In this document: piece after piece, positions 33,644 to 44,869 of the stretch
Layout of the letters: each line of letters begins with the position of its first letter
Numbering within the stretch: the first letter of the stretch is position 1
Origin: Cladopsammia gracilis
Lineage: Eukaryota; Cnidaria; Anthozoa; Scleractinia; Dendrophylliidae
Reading direction: 5' to 3'
DNA length: 64,000 bases
Assembly: GCA_022457155.1 (NCBI GenBank)
Contig: JAJGOT010000419.1
Location: 165,001-229,000 of the forward strand
The notes under the pieces: generated by a model
Database searches by the model: none
Told to the model about the DNA's origin: nothing
Seen by the model: the letters and a program-made list of their open reading frames with translations, nothing else
Made by a program: the position numbers and the translations under genes

Positions 33644-34319
33644 GTTGTATCTGGGCACATGTACACGGGCATTTTTATTTCTTTAATTTAATTATTTGTG
33701 CGTGTGCATTATTGGTGCATTTTTGTGCGCATGCATTATTTGTTTATTTAATTGACATGTGCATTTAGTTCGTTAAATAACATCTTAATTTCACTTTGCA
33801 TTATTTTCCTTACTAATTTGTGTTGTCCGTGACTGTGCTCACATTGTGGGTGGCTCCTCCTAAAATGTTCTGCAATTGGTATAGGATTTAATGGAGCTGA
33901 AACCAATTGTGGAATTGCACGCATTTTGGGCATCCTACTGATGAACAGTGACGACACAGAGATATATTTTTAGCAACTACTGTGATTTGCAGTCTGTCCA
34001 TTTGAATTGTATATTTTACAACAGGTGCAAGACTGAATTATGCACTTAATTTCCCTATGTTCTTATCTTCGGAAACTTACCTTGACTTGCCATAAACCAT
34101 TTGAATGTCCCATACCTATTAATCCACAGTTTAGGGATGTAGCTTAGATGTGCGTGGAAATCAAGCCGAGATAAAGTTGGTTTTACATTCACTTGTTGCT
34201 TCAAAACCTGCAAGCGTTACAAGTACACGCACAACATACTGGTCGTTTTTAAGTCTCTATGTATATTACAAAGAATAAACCACCACATTCATTCAAACTT
34301 AAGGTAAAGTCGCACACGA
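32851..34319. other. intergenic, with a TTA microsatellite
   Basis: No gene is supported. A (TTA)n tract lies at about 33605-33641. A 12-bp palindrome ATGCACGTGCAT lies near 33027. Confidence 0.5.
33605..33641. repeat. (TTA)n microsatellite
   Basis: About twelve uninterrupted TTA units. Confidence 0.95.
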
Positions 34320-34505
34320 GCCACGGATGGCCCACACGGCCGGAGCTTAACCCGGTTTCTGTAGCATGAAGCAACTAGGAATATTGCTACTCCCCCCTGG
34401 ATGGGATGCTAGTCCATCGCAGGGTTACCCCCAGCATTTTGTCGCCGGTACCCATTTATACACCTGGGTGGAGAGAGACAGTGTGGAGTAAAGTTTCTTG
34501 TCCAA
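34320..34505 (+). repeat. SINE-like dispersed repeat
   Basis: It contains CTGGATGGGATGCTAGTCCA, TCGCAGGGTTACCCCCAGC and a CTTGTCCAAGGAC end. I recognise these phrases from highly repeated invertebrate short interspersed elements; the exact family is uncertain. Confidence 0.5.
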
Positions 34506-34809
34506 GGACATTCAAACTTAAACAGTGTATTTATTGTGTCTTCAAATTTGCTATTTATAAGTGTTCCAACTGCAGTTATAACCGTGAGGCAAAAACATCA
34601 AACCAAAAGTAAAATGCACTGGCAATTACGCCGTCATAACCGTTATGCGTTACTATTGAATTGTACTGTTTTTATTAAAAAGTTAACATTTTCTTAATTC
34701 GCACAAAGCCCAAGGCAGCAATGTTTCATACCCATTCTAAAGAACAGCCTTTAAGGTATAAATATTGAAAGTTTCAATAAAAAATGGCAAATATTAAGTG
34801 AGATATCAA
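34506..34809. other. no recognisable feature
   Basis: Nothing is seen in this AT-rich spacer. Confidence 0.4.
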
Positions 34810-35263
34810 GGTCTGAAAATGTGGAAGTAGCTAATTTGGTGATTGTGCTACTCATCATATCAGTTGTAGGAATTATTGACCCTGCCAGCATTCCGAGTAA
34901 GCAGTTTGATCCAGAGTGTTTGCCGCTAATAGAAGCAACTGATTTGCTTGAATATCTGGTCTTAGAGACCAGCTTTTATACAAGGGAGCAATTCAAAGCC
35001 TACAAGAACTTGGAGGCATTCAACCAAGTCATTTCTGGCTTTGTAACTTCTGTGAGAGGGTGCAAGATTTCCGGTAGGCACATTGTCATCGGCAAAGTGG
35101 GACATTCACAAAGAATGAATGAACTTGTGAACAATGGGATTTTCGCTGAGTGATGGGACAATTATTTCCACTCATTACTTAGGATGCAAAGCGGGGCTTG
35201 CTGAATCCTGTTCTCATATCACCAGTGTTTTATTTTACATTGAATTTTGGACACGTCTAAATG
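34810..35263 (+). pseudogene. SWIM-type zinc finger exon, frame-shifted
   Basis: An open frame contains IEATDLLEYLVLETSFYT, QFKAYKNLEAFNQVISGF and KVGHSQRMNE. A one-base shift at about 35153 leads into DGTIISTHYLGCKAGLAESC followed by SH, the CxC-type/CxH ligands of a SWIM finger. A donor-like GGTAAAT lies at 35263. In cnidarians such proteins often join SWIM to a YqaJ nuclease domain, which is not present here. No ATG is near the start, so this looks like an internal exon. Confidence 0.55.
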
Positions 35264-35752
35264 GTAAATTAGCTTGTAGGCTTGAAAGTTTTCCTTAAGA
35301 AAAGAAAGGGTATGTTCCCCATGAAATAATGCTTTTTCAAATTTATCTTGTTCTGTAAAACATTACTTCAGTCAAACCTGACTGTTCATGTACAGTACAT
35401 ATTTTTGGAGAATTACACAATCCCCAGTCATTTACTTCTTTCTAAAGTCACTATGCTGTTATTAATTGAATAGTTTAAACAGGGTATCGATTGATCATTT
35501 TTTGCAATTTCCAAGTCTGTGGTCTCACAAATTATATTGCTATGTTCCTTACACCCTCTTACTTCTAAAGTCTTCTAGATGTCAACTGGTGTACTTTGAA
35601 TCCACTGCGGCAGCTCCAGTTTCATGATTTAATTAAGTAACTCGATGCAAAATGTCTAGTGATGCATTTCAGCATGTGTACAGAAGATATTTTCTCCTTT
35701 TGTGACATTTTTTTGGTTGGAATAATAGTAAAGCCTTTGCAGTTGCATTTAG
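35264..35752. other. spacer between the SWIM exon and KDZ-like copy 2
   Basis: Nothing recognisable is seen. Confidence 0.4.
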
Positions 35753-37098
35753 GGAATGGAAATATTGCCAGTACGAGATTTCCATTTTAGGCCACGTGGA
35801 CTGGATGAACTGCCCAGCATGCAAAGATGCCCAACATTCAGTCCATGTGGATGGAAATATGAAGCTCTACAGGTTCAAGTCTGTTGGATCGTAAGTGCCT
35901 TGCAATATATACTGTCTACTTCTCATTTTGGCATTTGGCGGGCCCTTCCTACATACAAAAATGTATTTGTGGTTACCCAGTGTTAACTTGATATTCTTAC
36001 CATTTTAATCGACTGTCTTGTGAAGTGCTTATAGTATTTGACATACAATGCACAGTTGTCAGGAATTTTTGTATTGAAAGACTATCTTTTGTATCATTTT
36101 ACATACTTGCAATCATACATGTTATTTAACACATTTCTAGTGAGTTTGTTTTAATGTTTTAGTGCTAAGTTGTTTAATTTCATTTGTAATTTCAGTGTAT
36201 TTTGTTATTGTTTTCAGGAGACGAGAGTGTTACTTTGGTGATGCCTTAGATGCTTCAAACTAAGAGGTCGATAAGCATGTCCAAAAGGATATAAAGGCTC
36301 CAAGCAAAGTGTAAGTAAATCTCCTTTATCAAATACATAAAACACGCTTGAGAGCCAGGATTGTCAAATCTAAGTAACTGACCAGCTGTTTTTTGTTTCG
36401 TTTTATTCACATAAAAGCTAATCAGCTGTTGATATTTTTACCATTATCAGGATGTGGCCATGCAGAAGAAATAAAGTTAAGGCCTGTTATCTCACTCTGA
36501 AGAGAAAAGAAAAACAGTCTGACATAGCCAATACCAGAAACGACTGAGGAATTGAGCATCAGCAATGGGATTGGGTAAATCTGATTGAGATAACGGAAGG
36601 TATGATAGAGAAGTTCAACTGTGAACATGTTTTACTTTATTACCCGAATTAAGTTCCATTTCTGATTTTATGTAGTAATTGGGGTGCGACTCTTTCATAG
36701 TTAAATTGCTTGTTGTCTAGACTTTAATTTCATTCACTGTATGTAAAAATTGCAGACCAGCAAACAGCTAGATCTGAAAAAGTGTGGTGATACCAACTGG
36801 CGAGCCGCAGGTAATACACTACGCAAGAAGAAAAACCTGTCTGAGACTGGGCTAGAAATAGCTGGATGTAGGCACTCTGTCGCACAAAAAGCTGTGAATA
36901 TGTATGTATGGAGAAATTTATCGGTATGCCCATTATTTGCAGACAGCATATTTCATACCTAAGCAGGTGGAGTACTTTTGGTATGATGTTATATGCAAGT
37001 TCTGGCCATGGCTTGAAAAGCATGACAGTGAGTCAGCAAAGAATATGGAGTCAGCATTATCTGTTATGCATGCAAAAGCCCATTCATAGACTTGTCAG
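35753..37098 (+). pseudogene. KDZ-like transposase, copy 2, three exons with GT-AG introns
   Basis: Exon 1, 35753-35890 (after TTTAG; donor ATC|GTAAGT): WKYCQYEISILGHVDW, NCPACKDAQHSVHVDGNMKL. Exon 2, 36218-36310 (after TTTTCAG; donor GTAAGT at 36311): RRECYFGDALDAS with an in-frame TAA. Exon 3, 36756-37098 (after TTGCAG; donor CAG|GTAAGT): CGDTNWRAAGNTLRKKKN, CRHSVAQKAVNM, then in another frame VEYFWYDVICKFWPWLEKHD and MHAKAH. The YDV-CK block with the aspartate is the catalytic region of KDZ transposases. The later catalytic exons are absent; a piggyBac-like element follows. Dead, but with remarkably clean splice sites. Confidence 0.7.
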
Positions 37099-37515
37099 GT
37101 AAGTACCTGGTGAAAAACTGTCTCCTAAAATGGTGGCCTATTTGTAGTGATAACTGCACTAGGAAAAAATGAATTATTTTAGGGAATGGACAATTGCAAT
37201 GTGCTTATGTAGCCCTTTCCCATCCAAGAGTGCCTGTACCACCCCTCAAATTCCCAAGCATGCTGTATGGCACTGTGTAATACTCCTTTTGAACCAATCA
37301 GAAACCTTTATTTTTATTGTTTGAGGGGCTCTATTGTTTCAACCAATAGCATTATAGTAAAGGCTTCATACACGCAAACCTTTAAGGGTGGTGTTCATAC
37401 AAAATTCTGAAGAAATCTTAAGTGGAAATTCAACATGGCGGCGCTTTTCGAGTCAGGGGCTTTGTTAGAGAGCGTGAAATAGTTCGGATTCAGAATCTGA
37501 CATACAGAATCTGAC
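37099..37515. other. spacer and probable 5' region of the piggyBac-like element
   Basis: No gene is seen. It contains two inverted CCAAT motifs near 37290-37350 (ACCAATCAG, ACCAATAGC). No clear TTAA-flanked terminal repeat was found. Confidence 0.4.
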
Positions 37516-38690
37516 TTGTCAGATTTTAGCGTAAGTGGTTCAGAAAGTGGTGGAGAAGGAGATGAAGAGTGGAATGCAAACCCCCATCCAGTCATAGTGA
37601 ATCGTTTCGTTGCAAACATTGGTCCTGTCCGTGACATCACTGGATTATCAGCACTTGATTTATTTCATCTGATGTTAAAAGAAGACAATTTCCACCGAAT
37701 TGCTGATGAAACAAACCGCTATGCTCGACAATCATTGGAAACAAAGCCTGACCCTGCGTGGCATGAAACCGACACCGAAGAGATTTGCGCATTCTTCGCG
37801 TTAAATATTCTCTTTGGTCTATTCCTACTGGTAAAAAAATCCACTTCTTGGAGTTCCAGAAGTACAGAAGGTCTTCCCAAGGAACCGATATGCGAAAATA
37901 TCACAGTATCTTCACCTAAACAACTAAAGGAAAAAGTTGCCACATGGCCATGCAAACCACAACAAATTATTCAAAGTTTGCCCTCTTCTCCACTTGGTTG
38001 TGGATGCAATAAAAAGTGAACATTGGCCGCCCACACAAAATGTTGCTATCGATGAGGCAATGATTCCTTTTAAAGAAAGGCTTTCACTAAAACACTACAT
38101 GCCACTCAATCCCATTAAAAAAGGCATCAAAGTGTGGGAATGCACTGATTCTTCAAATGGCTTCGTTTGCGATACGAGTGTTTACACGGGTAAACAGCAC
38201 GATAGAGGGCCAGAACAAGGGCTCGGATACTGCGTCGTTCACAATTTGACAAGAACCTTGGTTGGCAGAAACCACCATGTCTGTGGACAATTTTTTTAAT
38301 TCAGTTGCCCTTGCCGAAGATTTACTAGGCGAACAAATTTACTTATGTGGAACTGCTCGCTCGAACCGCCAAGGAATCCCACGAGAGATAGGGCCAACAT
38401 CACAAAGAGTGAAGTGTCTTTGCCAAGGAGAGTCCTTGTTTGTTTGAAAGGGAAATTTGGTTTCTTCTGTTTGGAAGGACAAAAACTGTTTATTTCTTAA
38501 GCACTCACTCAGATCCAGTTGGCGATGAGACAGTCAGCCGAAGGCAATGAGACGGAACTATTATTGAAGTACCGAGTGCTCCAGTTGTGAAAAGTTACAA
38601 CAACAACATGGGCAGCATGGATCTGAGCGATCAGCTTTGGGCCTACCTGCAAAGACTACGAGATGTATTTCTTCTCTTCAATCTCTAGAT
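37516..38690 (+). pseudogene. piggyBac-like (DDE_Tnp_1_7) transposase, frame-shifted
   Basis: The N-terminal frame 37516-38019 contains DLFHLMLKEDNFHRIADETN and RYARQSL. A frame change near 37960 leads to VAIDEAMIPFKERLSLKHYM (first catalytic Asp), NPIKKGIKVWECTDSSNGF and YTGKQHDRG. Another change leads to VDNFFNSVALAEDLL (second Asp), IYLCGTARSNRQG and, further on near 38610, NNMGSMDLSDQL (third Asp). PiggyBac transposases cut and paste at TTAA. Three frames and several stops mean this is dead. The terminal repeats could not be located. Confidence 0.85.
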
Positions 38691-39544
38691 TGTAAATACT
38701 CTTAAAGATTGCTTTGAACGTTATTCAACATTTGTTTTGTCACTTTATAGCTTTGATGATTCAATTTCTTATAAAATATAATGAGAGTGAATTCAAAAGA
38801 CATGGTTTTCTTCAGATTTTTATTGTTACTCAAATTCAAAGCTTCATATTTCTAAAATGCATGCTTAGAATAAACTGATTTTTGTGGCAAAAGGAAGCTT
38901 TTTATATAGAGAACAAAGTTTGTTACTAATGTAACTTGTGATAATGTCTAGTTCCCAAGATAATGAATAAAATAGTAAGTGGTGTTGTATCTTGTGGATT
39001 GGAGTCACTTAGCCTTGGACAGACAAGGTGGGAGTACACAGGTGGTCCCCTTGGACAGGATTTTTATTTTCATGGATGCAATTCTTAATTTAACTTGTTG
39101 CTAGTACAAGAGGGAAGAGGAGGAAGAGCCCTTGTTGTTTTCACATTACTTTCAACTTCTCACAGCACTATAATTTAAATGGCAACAACATCATGAGTAG
39201 TAACCACTTGGCACAATAGACCAAATTATAATCTCTTAATCTCTCTATAGACTTTCAGTTTAACATTTTTGTAATGATCTTTCACATTTTGTTCATAGAT
39301 GTAAATTAAATACATTAATGTAACTTATTCTAAACATTCATTTGTATATATTTCAAATACTTTGTTGTTATTTTATAGCTCACAGCTTTTGGGTAGAACA
39401 AAAGTGCAAGGTATTGTTATTTTTTATAAAAGTTACCATGATTAAATAAAGTTTTCTATCTTCTATTCTATCTGGGGCTCAATATTGTATGCGAAGGCTA
39501 GCTTTTTTGCTGCGGGTAGGCTGGGGATTTCACCTACCTAAGGT
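38691..39544. other. intergenic, AT-rich
   Basis: No gene. A polyadenylation-like AATAAA lies near 39444. Confidence 0.4.
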
Positions 39545-39664
39545 GAGACTGAACTGGTGTTTGATGAAGCAAAACAAGAATTACAAGATTGTAAAGAACT
39601 ACTCCACGAAGCAAGAAAGCCACTAACAAATGAAAATAGAGGTGCAGTAAAATATACAGAATAA
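39545..39664 (+). pseudogene. short coding-like fragment
   Basis: The frame reads LVFDEAKQELQDCKELLHEA and RKPLTNENRGAVKY before TAA near 39662. It looks coding but is unassigned. Confidence 0.3.
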
Positions 39665-40245
39665 AGGCAATGGTGCAGGGTTTTCATTAGCAGCTGGCAA
39701 CCGGTGAACTCCGGTGGGTAACAACACAATCGACACTTGCCATTTGCCAATCGACACTTACCATTCACAGTCTGCAATGTTGCATACAAAGAGGAGAAAG
39801 ACTGCCCGTGACAAAGATGTTTTGAATACATGCTGTTCTCTCTTCCGGTTTTCCATGTGCTTTGAGATAAACATGGCTGAGAGAAAGAGCGCTGCGGGTG
39901 ATGGAAATAAGAGCAATATATTAGCATATTTTAACAAGAAAGCACAGCCACTTACAGATACAGCTGAGTAAGCATGTGTCTGATTTTCTTTGTTTACAAA
40001 GACTGTCGGTTCCTGCAGCTTTTAAAGAACTGAATAATTTTCATAATCGCATGCAATTTTAGCTTTTCTTATTTGACTAATTGTCTGGTTGACAGCTAGA
40101 CAGTCATTTCTCATTCTTTTTCGGTTAAGCTATAATCATACCAATTTAATTCTGTGAAATTTTGCTCCGTGATTTTTTTTTTTTTGATTGGTGCAAAGCT
40201 TTTGTTATGCATGTGATGTGCGTGCATGTGACAGAATGTGTGTGT

Positions 40246-41535
40246 GATTTTTATCTCCTGTAAGTTAATGTTTAACTTACAGGAGTTTATGTGGGCTAAC
40301 ATGCATTCTTTATGCATTTTTGTTAGCAAAAAATGCGTTAGATACTATTAATAGACTTTTTAGTGAATTTGTGGGGACATTCCTGTTGCATTTTTGTTAG
40401 CACATTACTGTTCTATCTGTCATCAGTCCTACATCACTACCGAGTTAGATAGATTTGTGTTAGATATTATCAATAAGAAAACAAGAGTCGAGTTGCATAT
40501 TTTTTTAATACAGTGGTTTATTGACTTGACCTTCACAGTGAAGAAATATGCGTGTTAAAATTTCATATAAAATCTGCCACGCTGTTTGCCTACTTCGAAA
40601 AATGCCTCGGAATATATTTTTTCAGTTAGGTAACATTCCTACTGTTTGTTATCTCTTTTTCGTAGCGATGATTTTTAAGGCGTACGATTATGAATTCTAT
40701 GTTTTTTTGCGAACATGTTGCAGAATACTTTCATTGTATCGAGCGTCAAAAAGTGTAACGTAATGTAATCTTTCTCACCTAATGTAGACTGTGCTCAGAT
40801 ATTTGGCATGCTAGAAGCGCGCTTGGCTAATATCCTTTACGATGTCCAGTCTGGTTTGTCAAACTGGTTGCTTCAAGACATTTCAGTGGTATTATCATAT
40901 TATAGCACTGCGTTTTAAGAAAGGGAAAACTGGAGAGTTTGAGGTAAGCTGACATTGCTGATTGAGAATGGTTGTATGCTGTACGTTTACAATGAAGTTT
41001 TGTTGAAATAATGTGTTTGTTAAATTCCATGTTATATCGCCAAATGTCACCAAATATACAACTAAATTGGATTAAAAGATTCTCAAGGAGAAAAACAGAA
41101 GCAGTAGTTTGGAGAAAAAGTGCGGAATTAGAAGAATGGATCAAGTTGATTACGGTTAAGCAATTTGGATTACATGACATGCGGTCAAGAAATATTCAAA
41201 GTTTCGATTCTGGTGGAATTTTGTCGTTATTTTGTCTTTTTAATTCATATTTTTCTGCGTTCATCACTTTTGGCTATTTTTTTCTTCCTATTTTCGGATG
41301 ATAAAGCAAGCTAAAGCAAGCTCCTGGCCATAATCATAAAAACACGATATTTCTGTCAGGACAGTGTCCCTTTAGTTAAAAATGTCCTCGGTTAATTTAC
41401 CTCATTTGCAAGTTATAGAAGCTGACTAAATTAAACAACAATAGGTTTAAACGAACCAGTGCTTTCAATTTCCTTGTAGGTTGACAAACAAATATAGAAC
41501 TTTTCTATAAGTGTGCTTGTAAAAGCGATCAGAAA
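40246..41535 (+). repeat. dispersed repeat, copy 2 (pairs with 12165-13491)
   Basis: Colinear with 12165-13491 over its full length, from TTTTTATCTCCTGTAAGTT to GATCAGAAAC. It differs by a 14-bp palindrome near its left end. Confidence 0.75.
40255..40285. repeat. perfect 14-bp hairpin present only in this copy
   Basis: CTCCTGTAAGTTAA, a TGT loop, then TTAACTTACAGGAG. The sister copy at 12170 has a single CTCCTGTAAGTTA and runs straight on. Confidence 0.85.
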
Positions 41536-42260
41536 CAGGAATGTTACAACATTCCATAACCAGCTACAATAATTTTATGAACCATGAGACAATCTTCTAT
41601 TCAAACATTTTTCAGCAAAAAGCAACGATTGACAGGCAAGGATACATTTCTTGTACATGAATTTTCTGAATAAATACAAGAAATTTATTTGATCATGCAT
41701 TTTAAAACATCTTAGCCTAACACACCTGGTTAATGACTTTCTTTTTATAGAAACTGTAACAACCACATCTGCTACAAGTCATGAACGGCCCGAAGGGCCT
41801 CCAGATTTGGTGCCTCCTGAATCCGATAATGACGAATCCACATCGGCAGATAACGTGGAAAAAATTCCCCGGCAGGACATAATTCAACAGATTCCCCCGT
41901 AGCTGCAGCCACACTCACAAAGCGATCATACAATCCATCCCAAACGCCAGTAAAAGAGCTTTTAGAAGACCTTTTTCCAGCCGAACAGCGAATTCATCAT
42001 CACCATGTCTGTGATTCAGGTTGTTCCTTTAGCAGACAAGAGATTCCCGATAGAATGAGGCAAACAAGGAGAAGAAGGAAGAAAAACGTTTCAATCACGC
42101 ATGGCTGTGTAAAGCTGATATTACTTACTGCACAGCGAGTGGACTCTCAGTTTTGAGAGGTGCAGGAGGAAAAGCCCTAGCAACTGACCATCTTGGAGAA
42201 CTCAACACTGTACTTTCTAAATTCTATGCAGAAGTGAGACATATACAGTACCAGTCAAAT

Positions 42261-43054
42261 GTAAGTTGACAGTCTCAACTCAAGACTCGATGTTTTTAGA
42301 GTTTAGGATTGCTCAAATTTTTTTTTTTTTTGAGAAAACAATTAATTTCTCAAGACAGAATAACAGCAATTTCACACAGATGCTTTTGTTTTGCATAGTT
42401 TTTTTTTGTTATCACACTACTGTGAGCTCTGAAACCTCCAGCAAAAAAAAAATCTTGAAAAAATTCTCACTGGCCTGCTTGCGACTCAAAACTCGGGACA
42501 TCACTCAAAACTCAAAGTTAGCGCAACTAAAATAAATACAAAATTATTTCAAAGGGCTAAATTTGTTATTATCATCCTAAGTTACCTCTTCAGTCATTAA
42601 CTTTCATTATAATTTTAAGTTTCATTCACAATTTACCTTAAAGTTTGTTTTGACTCTCCGAGCTTTGAAGTCTCAGCTACTGAATGAAGTGAATGTAGTG
42701 TAGTCTTACTTTTCAACCCGTGAATACGCAAAAGTGTAATGAACTGGTCATCGATAATGATGGCTTATTTAAATTCACTCAATCACTCACTCGCTCACTC
42801 CTACCATCAGCTGTAAACTTAGTGAGTAATGCTTTGTTACGAATGCATTTCGTAACAAGACAAACATGAATCCAGCTATAACAATAATTAATTCAATGTA
42901 AACAAATATAAACAATATGCTTAAAGATGTTTCGCATTTGGAGTCTTTAGTGCATCATTAAAATCGATCTAAAAGGATTTTTCAACCGAGACACGCGTTT
43001 TGATGCATATCTACCTTAAAATAATAAAATTTAGTCATAATTGAGTTGAGTTCC
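42261..43054. other. intron or intergenic, AT-rich
   Basis: No gene is supported. The frame 42266-42535 starts at TTG inside low-complexity sequence. Short poly-T and poly-A runs occur. Confidence 0.4.
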
Positions 43055-43060
43055 TCGATA

Positions 43061-43627
43061 CAGGGTTCACAAATACAACAAATTTGGCGTATTTTACGCC
43101 AAAATATTTCAGATGACTCCACTGAGGTTACGGAGAAAGTCACTTCGACTCCAAACATTTTCGGCAGCATAAAACGTTCTTTCCTTACCTTTTTTGAAAC
43201 AAATAAAATCTACATTAACTGTAATCATTTTCAAACTTATTTAAACCATCTAACTTGAAGAATTTTTAATGCACGTGTATGCAGAGTGTAAAGTAATGAT
43301 CGTGACGATCGCTTCTCTTTGCCCGCCATCTTGGATTTGAGCCTTTTGAGGTCAGCGGACTCTCCCAACTGTCCCAGGACCATGTGCTAAAAATGGCGTC
43401 CTCGTCATAAGGGCAAGCGAAGAGCCGCCAAAACAAGTAACAAAATGATGTTGTCGTCCAGAAATAAAGTTGTCAAAATCTGTCAAAGGTTTTTTTTACT
43501 CTTCTCTAAGGAATATTACACTGTTTTTTCATTTTGTCACTTGACCCCAAATTTTCAAAAATGACTCCAAAATTTGTGAAGCAGAAGTCACACTGACTTC
43601 ACCCATCAAAAAAATTTGCAAACCCTG
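43061..43627. mobile_element. 567-bp hAT-like non-autonomous element with a 6-bp target duplication
   Basis: The ends are CAGGGTTCACAAAT and ATTTGCAAACCCTG. TCGATA stands immediately outside both ends (43055-43060 and 43628-43633). CAGGG...CCCTG ends are typical of hAT elements, whose duplication is usually 8 bp; here six are visible. No transposase is inside. A palindrome TTTGGCGTATTTTACGCCAAA-like hairpin lies near 43082-43103. Confidence 0.75.
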
Positions 43628-43635
43628 TCGATAGT

Positions 43636-43710
43636 ATAGTGTATGAGGTAATGGCTTAGTGTCAGGAGAGACAGTCAGAAGACCCGAGTTCAAGTCATGC
43701 TCGGGAATTT
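43636..43710 (+). repeat. tRNA-related SINE-like head
   Basis: TGGCTTAGTGT near 43651 resembles a pol III A box and GAGTTCAAGTCATGCTCGGG near 43687 resembles a B box and acceptor stem. The fold is too degraded to call a tRNA gene. Confidence 0.35.
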
Positions 43711-43839
43711 TTTTCCCTTTTTTCCCTTCAGACTGGACATTATGAAGCTGATGTACTGTTTTACTGGTTTTTTTTTTTTGCATTTGTCAAAAATCCTTAC
43801 GTTTAATTGCGGGCGACAAGGAGGAGCCCGCAGACTAAT

Positions 43840-44160
43840 CTTCGTTTCGAGCAGCGGACTCACATCCCGCGCGTGCGCCGCACGTACGTAGGCTTTTCTG
43901 TTGGCCGGATTTTTCGTCTTCCAACTGGTATGTATGGAATGCAATCACGTCATTGGTCCACGTGATTAGGATTCATGCGCAAGCCGCGTGATAAGATATC
44001 CCGGATGTCCAGAACCAGTAAAACCTGTTGGAAATCCTTTCCACGTTCTTCCACGTGAGTGATCGCAACTGGTGAATGTGCGGTAGGTGGCTGTTGTGGG
44101 TCCAACTGCAAGTTTCATTGGTAAGTCAATCTTTATAGCAATTACAAGGTCATCTATACA
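43840..44160. promoter_or_regulatory. GC-richer promoter-like stretch ahead of the RPA-like gene
   Basis: It contains GCGTGCGCCGCACGTACG, then CACGTCATTGG and CCACGTGA (CRE half-site, inverted CCAAT, E-box) near 43946-43963, in otherwise AT-rich DNA. GGTAAGTC near 44128 could be a first-exon donor. Promoter function is inference. Confidence 0.35.
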
Positions 44161-44162
44161 TT

Positions 44163-44684
44163 TTGGAGGTGTATTTGCAAAGCATCGCCATGTTTCGGTT
44201 CATAAAATTGGTTCGCTGGAGTGCTTTCATGTTGAAATCATACAGATATTTTGAGTTTCACTTTCCACAGACGAACATCTTTCCATTGGCAATTGGTGCA
44301 CTTCGATGCATTCTGTATCCTCGAAATGATCAGCGAAGCCGTAATCTGCTTCATTCAAGCATACAGCCAGTTTATTTATCAAAAATAGGCACAGTTTTGC
44401 CGCAATTTGACCAAATTTGGTCCCCAAAGCCAGACCCACTTTGGTCATCAAACAACAAGTCAATCCCAGTAACACAAATCAAGTTGAAAACTATACCAGA
44501 ACTAGCACGGTTCAGTTACCAGACTGAGAGCTTGATTATTCTCCTAAAATCTGCCCAACTGTTTGCCTCGCTCCAGCTTAATCATATAAATAGAAGTAGC
44601 GATGATTGCACTTCATTTCTAAAATGTAAAGATGTTCTTGTTACTCAAGTTAGACCTTTTTATATTTCAATGGTAACTTCCTAA
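44163..44684 (+). CDS. hypothetical open frame, 173 codons, unassigned
   Basis: A long open frame for this base composition; the first ATG is at 44190 (MFRFIKLVRWSAF). It is hydrophobic and serine-rich near the N-terminus (RFIKLVRWSAFMLKSYRYFE) with no known domain. It sits just upstream of the RPA-like exons but could equally be intronic chance. Confidence 0.2.
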   Translation: MEVYLQSIAMFRFIKLVRWSAFMLKSYRYFEFHFPQTNIFPLAIGALRCILYPRNDQRSRNLLHSSIQPVYLSKIGTVLPQFDQIWSPKPDPLWSSNNKSIPVTQIKLKTIPELARFSYQTESLIILLKSAQLFASLQLNHINRSSDDCTSFLKCKDVLVTQVRPFYISMVTS

Positions 44685-44869
44685 TGTTCAATTTTCACAA
44701 CAACATCAGCAGTGGACCAAGGTGGGTGTCCACTCACACCCCCTTTTGTATAGAAATTATATAACAGAACACCCTCTTCTAGAAATAATTCATCCTCTCC
44801 TGGATATTATTAAATAGAATCATTGCATTCATTAATTTGCCCTAATAGTTTTTTATTTATTATCAACAG

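Larger units (their letters stand above)
39873..42260 (+). pseudogene. possible Crypton/ZMYM-like transposon gene, two exons
   Basis: Exon 1 (ATG 39873, donor GA|GTAAGC at 39967/39968) encodes MAERKSAAGDGNKSNILAYF, a short zinc-finger-protein-like start. Exon 2 begins after TTTTTATAG at 41751 and gives VPPESDNDESTS, stops at TAG near 41899, then shifts frame to KELLEDLFPAEQR and, in a third frame, WLCKADITYCTASGLSVLRG and ELNTVLSKFYAEVRH. It ends at donor AAT|GTAAGT at 42261. The last block resembles the start of the recombinase-derived domain of Crypton/ZMYM/QRICH1 proteins. The joined phase does not match, so an exon may be missing. The intron contains the repeat 40246-41535. Confidence 0.4.

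Noticed and set aside
43636..43710. A functional tRNA gene
   Set aside because: A- and B-box-like words are present, but the arms do not form a full cloverleaf.
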